This document shows positions 61,944 through 64,000 of a stretch of 64,000 nt of DNA, piece by piece. Both the position numbers and the translations under genes were made by a program. Location of the stretch: NCBI GenBank assembly GCA_020849765.1, contig JADLAY010000024.1, positions 1-64,000 of the forward strand, read 5' to 3'. The notes below the pieces were generated by a model. The model saw nothing but the letters and a program-made list of their open reading frames with translations, did not search any database and had not been told where the DNA came from. Origin of the DNA: Anaerolineae bacterium (GTDB lineage: Bacteria; Chloroflexota; Anaerolineae; Aggregatilineales; Phototrophicaceae). Position 1 is the first letter of the stretch; every line of letters begins with the position of its first letter.

Positions 61944-63866
61944 CTACGCGTGCTGTGACGGCGCTCCAAACTGTGTCTCATACAAATTGGCGTAGACGCC
62001 GCCGTCGGCCAGCAGTGTCTGATGTGTGCCGCGCTCGACGATGCGCCCGCGGTCGAAGACGAGGATCTGGTCGGCGGCCAGGATCGTGCTCAGGCGGTGG
62101 GCGATGACGACGCTGGTGCGCCCGCGCAGCACCTCTTTGAGCGCCTTCTGGATCAGCGTCTCGGATTGGCTGTCGAGGTGGCTGGTCGCCTCGTCGAGCA
62201 CGAGCACACGCGGATCGCGCAGGATGACGCGGGCGAGCGACAGGCGCTGCTTCTCACCGCCGCTCAGCCGGTAGCCGCGCTCGCCGACGAGCGTGTCGTA
62301 ACCCTCCGGCAGCGCACGGATGAAGGCGTGCAACTGCGCCATCTCGCAGGCGCGTTCGAGATCGGTCTGCGACGCGTTCAGATTGGCGTAGAGCAGATTA
62401 GCGCGGATCGTGTCGTGGAACAGATACGTCTCCTGCGTGACCACGCCGACAGCACCGGCGATGGTCGGCAGCGTCAGGTCGCGCAGGTCGTGGCCGTCGA
62501 GCGCCACGCTGCCGCTCGTCGGGTCGTACAGGCGCGGGATCAAGTAGGAGAGCGTCGTCTTGCCCGCGCCGCTGGCGCCGACCAGCGCGACGAGCTGGCC
62601 CGGCTCGACCTCGAACGTGATGTCTTCCAGTGCCCATGTGCGCGCCTGCGAGTCGTTCGATGTGACGGCGGTCGGCTCCTGCGGGGCGCCGGGCGGCGGC
62701 TTGACGTTCTCCATGCGCCCGACGCGATAGACCGTGGCCAGCCCGGTCGTGCCGCCGTAGCGAAAGGCGACGTCCTGGAAGGCCAGCGCGCCGCGCACCT
62801 GCGTGAGCGTTTGCGCGTCGTCACGCTCGCCGACCTCGACCGGCAGATCGAGCGTCTCGAAGACGCGCTCAAAGCTGACCAGCGCCGTGATGAACATGAC
62901 GGGCGCGTTCGTGATCGCCTGCATCGGGCCGTAAAGCTGCACCAGATAAGCGGCGAAGGCGACGATCGTTCCCACGGTGAAGGCACGATCGAGCACGAGG
63001 TGGCCGCCGACCCAGTAGACGAGCGCCGTCCCGACCACGCCGAGCAGGCCGAGCATCGCCAGGAAGCCGTAGCTGACGGCGGTGTGCTTGACCTCGCCAT
63101 CGCGCACGGCCAGCGACAGACGGTTCATTTTGTCCGCTTCGTAACCGGTCTGGCCGAACAGCTTGGTCAGCAGAATGCCGCTGACGTTGAGCGATTCGTG
63201 CATCGTTGCGCGCATCTGGGCGATGTTCTCGAACGACTGGCGACGCAGCTCGCGCAGTTGATTGCCGGTGCGCCGGCCAAGGACGATGAACAGCGGCACG
63301 ACAGCGACGCCGAGCAGCGTCAGCCGCCAATCGAGCGCGATCATGACGGCCAGGATGGCGACGGCTTCGATCAGGCTGACGATCAGCGTCGTGATGCTCT
63401 CGTTGACGCCGTTCTGGGCGCGGGCGGTATCCGTGTTGACGCGGCTGACCAGTTCGCCGACCTTGGTCTCGGTGAAGAAGGCGAACGACATGCGCTGGAG
63501 ATGCAGGTAAGCATCCATGCGCAGATTGTGGATGATCGTCTCGCCGATGCGCGAGTTCAGGCGGCGGGCGCGGATGTTGAGCACCGTAGCGACGAGCGGG
63601 ATGATCACGAGCAGCAGCGCGAACAGATCGAGGCGGGCGACGTCGCCATTAGGCAGGATGACGTCGATCAGCTCACGGAAGATCAGCGGCGTGAGCAGGT
63701 TGAGCGCAGCGCTGGCCAGAGTCAGCAGCACAACGACGGTCAAGGCGCCAGCGTGCGGCCGGACGTAGCGCAGGACGCGCCCGACCATCGATCGTTGCAG
63801 GTCGCGCAGCGATTTCTGCTCACTGCGCAGAAAGCCGCCCCAACCGGAGCCGGGTGTGTACTCCAT
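61944..63866 (-). CDS. ABC-type exporter (fused membrane and ATPase domains)
   Basis: 640 residues. Six membrane helices in residues ~35-330 (ABC exporter type 1), then the nucleotide-binding domain: Walker [10 protein letters not shown] (~430), signature [13 protein letters not shown], Walker [13 protein letters not shown] and switch His in IAHRLSTIL. Half-transporter of the MsbA/lipid or drug exporter group; it would dimerise. An insertion of about 35 residues ([20 protein letters not shown] and more, ~370-408) interrupts the ATPase before the usual ALEDITFEV strand, which is unusual. Cargo unknown. Confidence 0.92.
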   Translation of the reverse strand: MEYTPGSGWGGFLRSEQKSLRDLQRSMVGRVLRYVRPHAGALTVVVLLTLASAALNLLTPLIFRELIDVILPNGDVARLDLFALLLVIIPLVATVLNIRARRLNSRIGETIIHNLRMDAYLHLQRMSFAFFTETKVGELVSRVNTDTARAQNGVNESITTLIVSLIEAVAILAVMIALDWRLTLLGVAVVPLFIVLGRRTGNQLRELRRQSFENIAQMRATMHESLNVSGILLTKLFGQTGYEADKMNRLSLAVRDGEVKHTAVSYGFLAMLGLLGVVGTALVYWVGGHLVLDRAFTVGTIVAFAAYLVQLYGPMQAITNAPVMFITALVSFERVFETLDLPVEVGERDDAQTLTQVRGALAFQDVAFRYGGTTGLATVYRVGRMENVKPPPGAPQEPTAVTSNDSQARTWALEDITFEVEPGQLVALVGASGAGKTTLSYLIPRLYDPTSGSVALDGHDLRDLTLPTIAGAVGVVTQETYLFHDTIRANLLYANLNASQTDLERACEMAQLHAFIRALPEGYDTLVGERGYRLSGGEKQRLSLARVILRDPRVLVLDEATSHLDSQSETLIQKALKEVLRGRTSVVIAHRLSTILAADQILVFDRGRIVERGTHQTLLADGGVYANLYETQFGAPSQHA

Positions 63867-64000
63867 GACTACCCTCCCGTCATGTGCGGGTCACGAGTCT
63901 GTATGCAGGGGCACCGGCGCTTTGTGCACATTTCCCCCAGGAATGCGGTGCGCCGCCAGAGCGCAAACATCATACACTAAGCCTATCGCGAGAGGGGAAA
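63867..64000. other. Upstream region of the ABC exporter
   Basis: No gene or clear promoter seen in the last 134 bases. Confidence 0.4.

Noticed and set aside
62022..63980. 652-residue plus-strand open frame opposite the ABC exporter
   Set aside because: Antisense shadow; composition unlike real proteins, and the minus-strand gene has every ABC motif.

Overview
The window looks like ordinary chromosome from a high-GC member of the Chloroflexota, probably Anaerolineae-like. This is an inference from style, not from a marker gene. The signs are secreted proteins with Thr-Pro-rich linkers, SH3-like and PKD-rich lipoproteins, TrmFO, a DapL-like aminotransferase, a FeoABC iron system and small VOC/SRPBCC proteins. 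No rRNA, tRNA or CRISPR array was seen. One complete insertion sequence is present. The intergenic gaps carry many palindromic and heptad repeats.

Layout. 1-10 kb: acyl carrier protein with a terminator, a YkgJ-type cysteine-cluster protein, an O-methyltransferase coupled to a stand-alone ChlI-like AAA+ ATPase, secreted DUF4397-like and SH3-like proteins, a hotdog thioesterase, and SRPBCC and VOC proteins. 10-16 kb: a CPBP protease and a surface-polysaccharide locus (UDP-glucuronate decarboxylase-like, O-antigen ligase-like, GtrA, glycosyltransferase). 16-17.4 kb: an AT-rich Schlafen/AlbA_2 gene that looks acquired. 17.5-23.2 kb: SDR, small membrane and STAS-like proteins, a secreted alpha/beta hydrolase behind a structured leader, a four-repeat secreted protein and a macro-domain protein. 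23.3-28.1 kb: a beta-propeller lipoprotein coupled to a glycosidase/O-antigen ligase fusion. 28.5-33.6 kb: a giant lipoprotein with 14 PKD domains and a degenerate SGNH domain. 33.8-35.1 kb: an IS481-family element with terminal repeats and a 5-bp target duplication, inserted into a dispersed repeat.

35.3-39.2 kb: a ketose/pentose module (xylulokinase-like kinase plus a two-gene transketolase). 39.5-42.6 kb: response regulator and histidine kinase. 42.7-49.6 kb: small zinc-ribbon protein, secreted NHL-like protein, GNAT, a polar amino-acid ABC permease with a tandem-duplicated binding protein, cytochrome P450 and a SnoaL-like protein. 49.7-53.7 kb: an RHH-like/HNH gene pair, a GNAT-GIY-YIG fusion, a small membrane protein and HflX. 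54.1-56.9 kb: feoABC. 57-63.9 kb: PLP aminotransferase, transglutaminase-like protein, DUF3592-like protein, TrmFO and an ABC exporter.

The most unusual items are: (i) heptad arrays that start at or just after stop codons, always in the same orientation relative to the gene; (ii) a dispersed GTAGGG...CCCTAC palindrome, one copy of which lies in frame inside a membrane-protein gene; (iii) the glycosidase/O-antigen ligase fusion; (iv) the GNAT-GIY-YIG fusion; (v) a long hairpin leader behind a near-consensus promoter.
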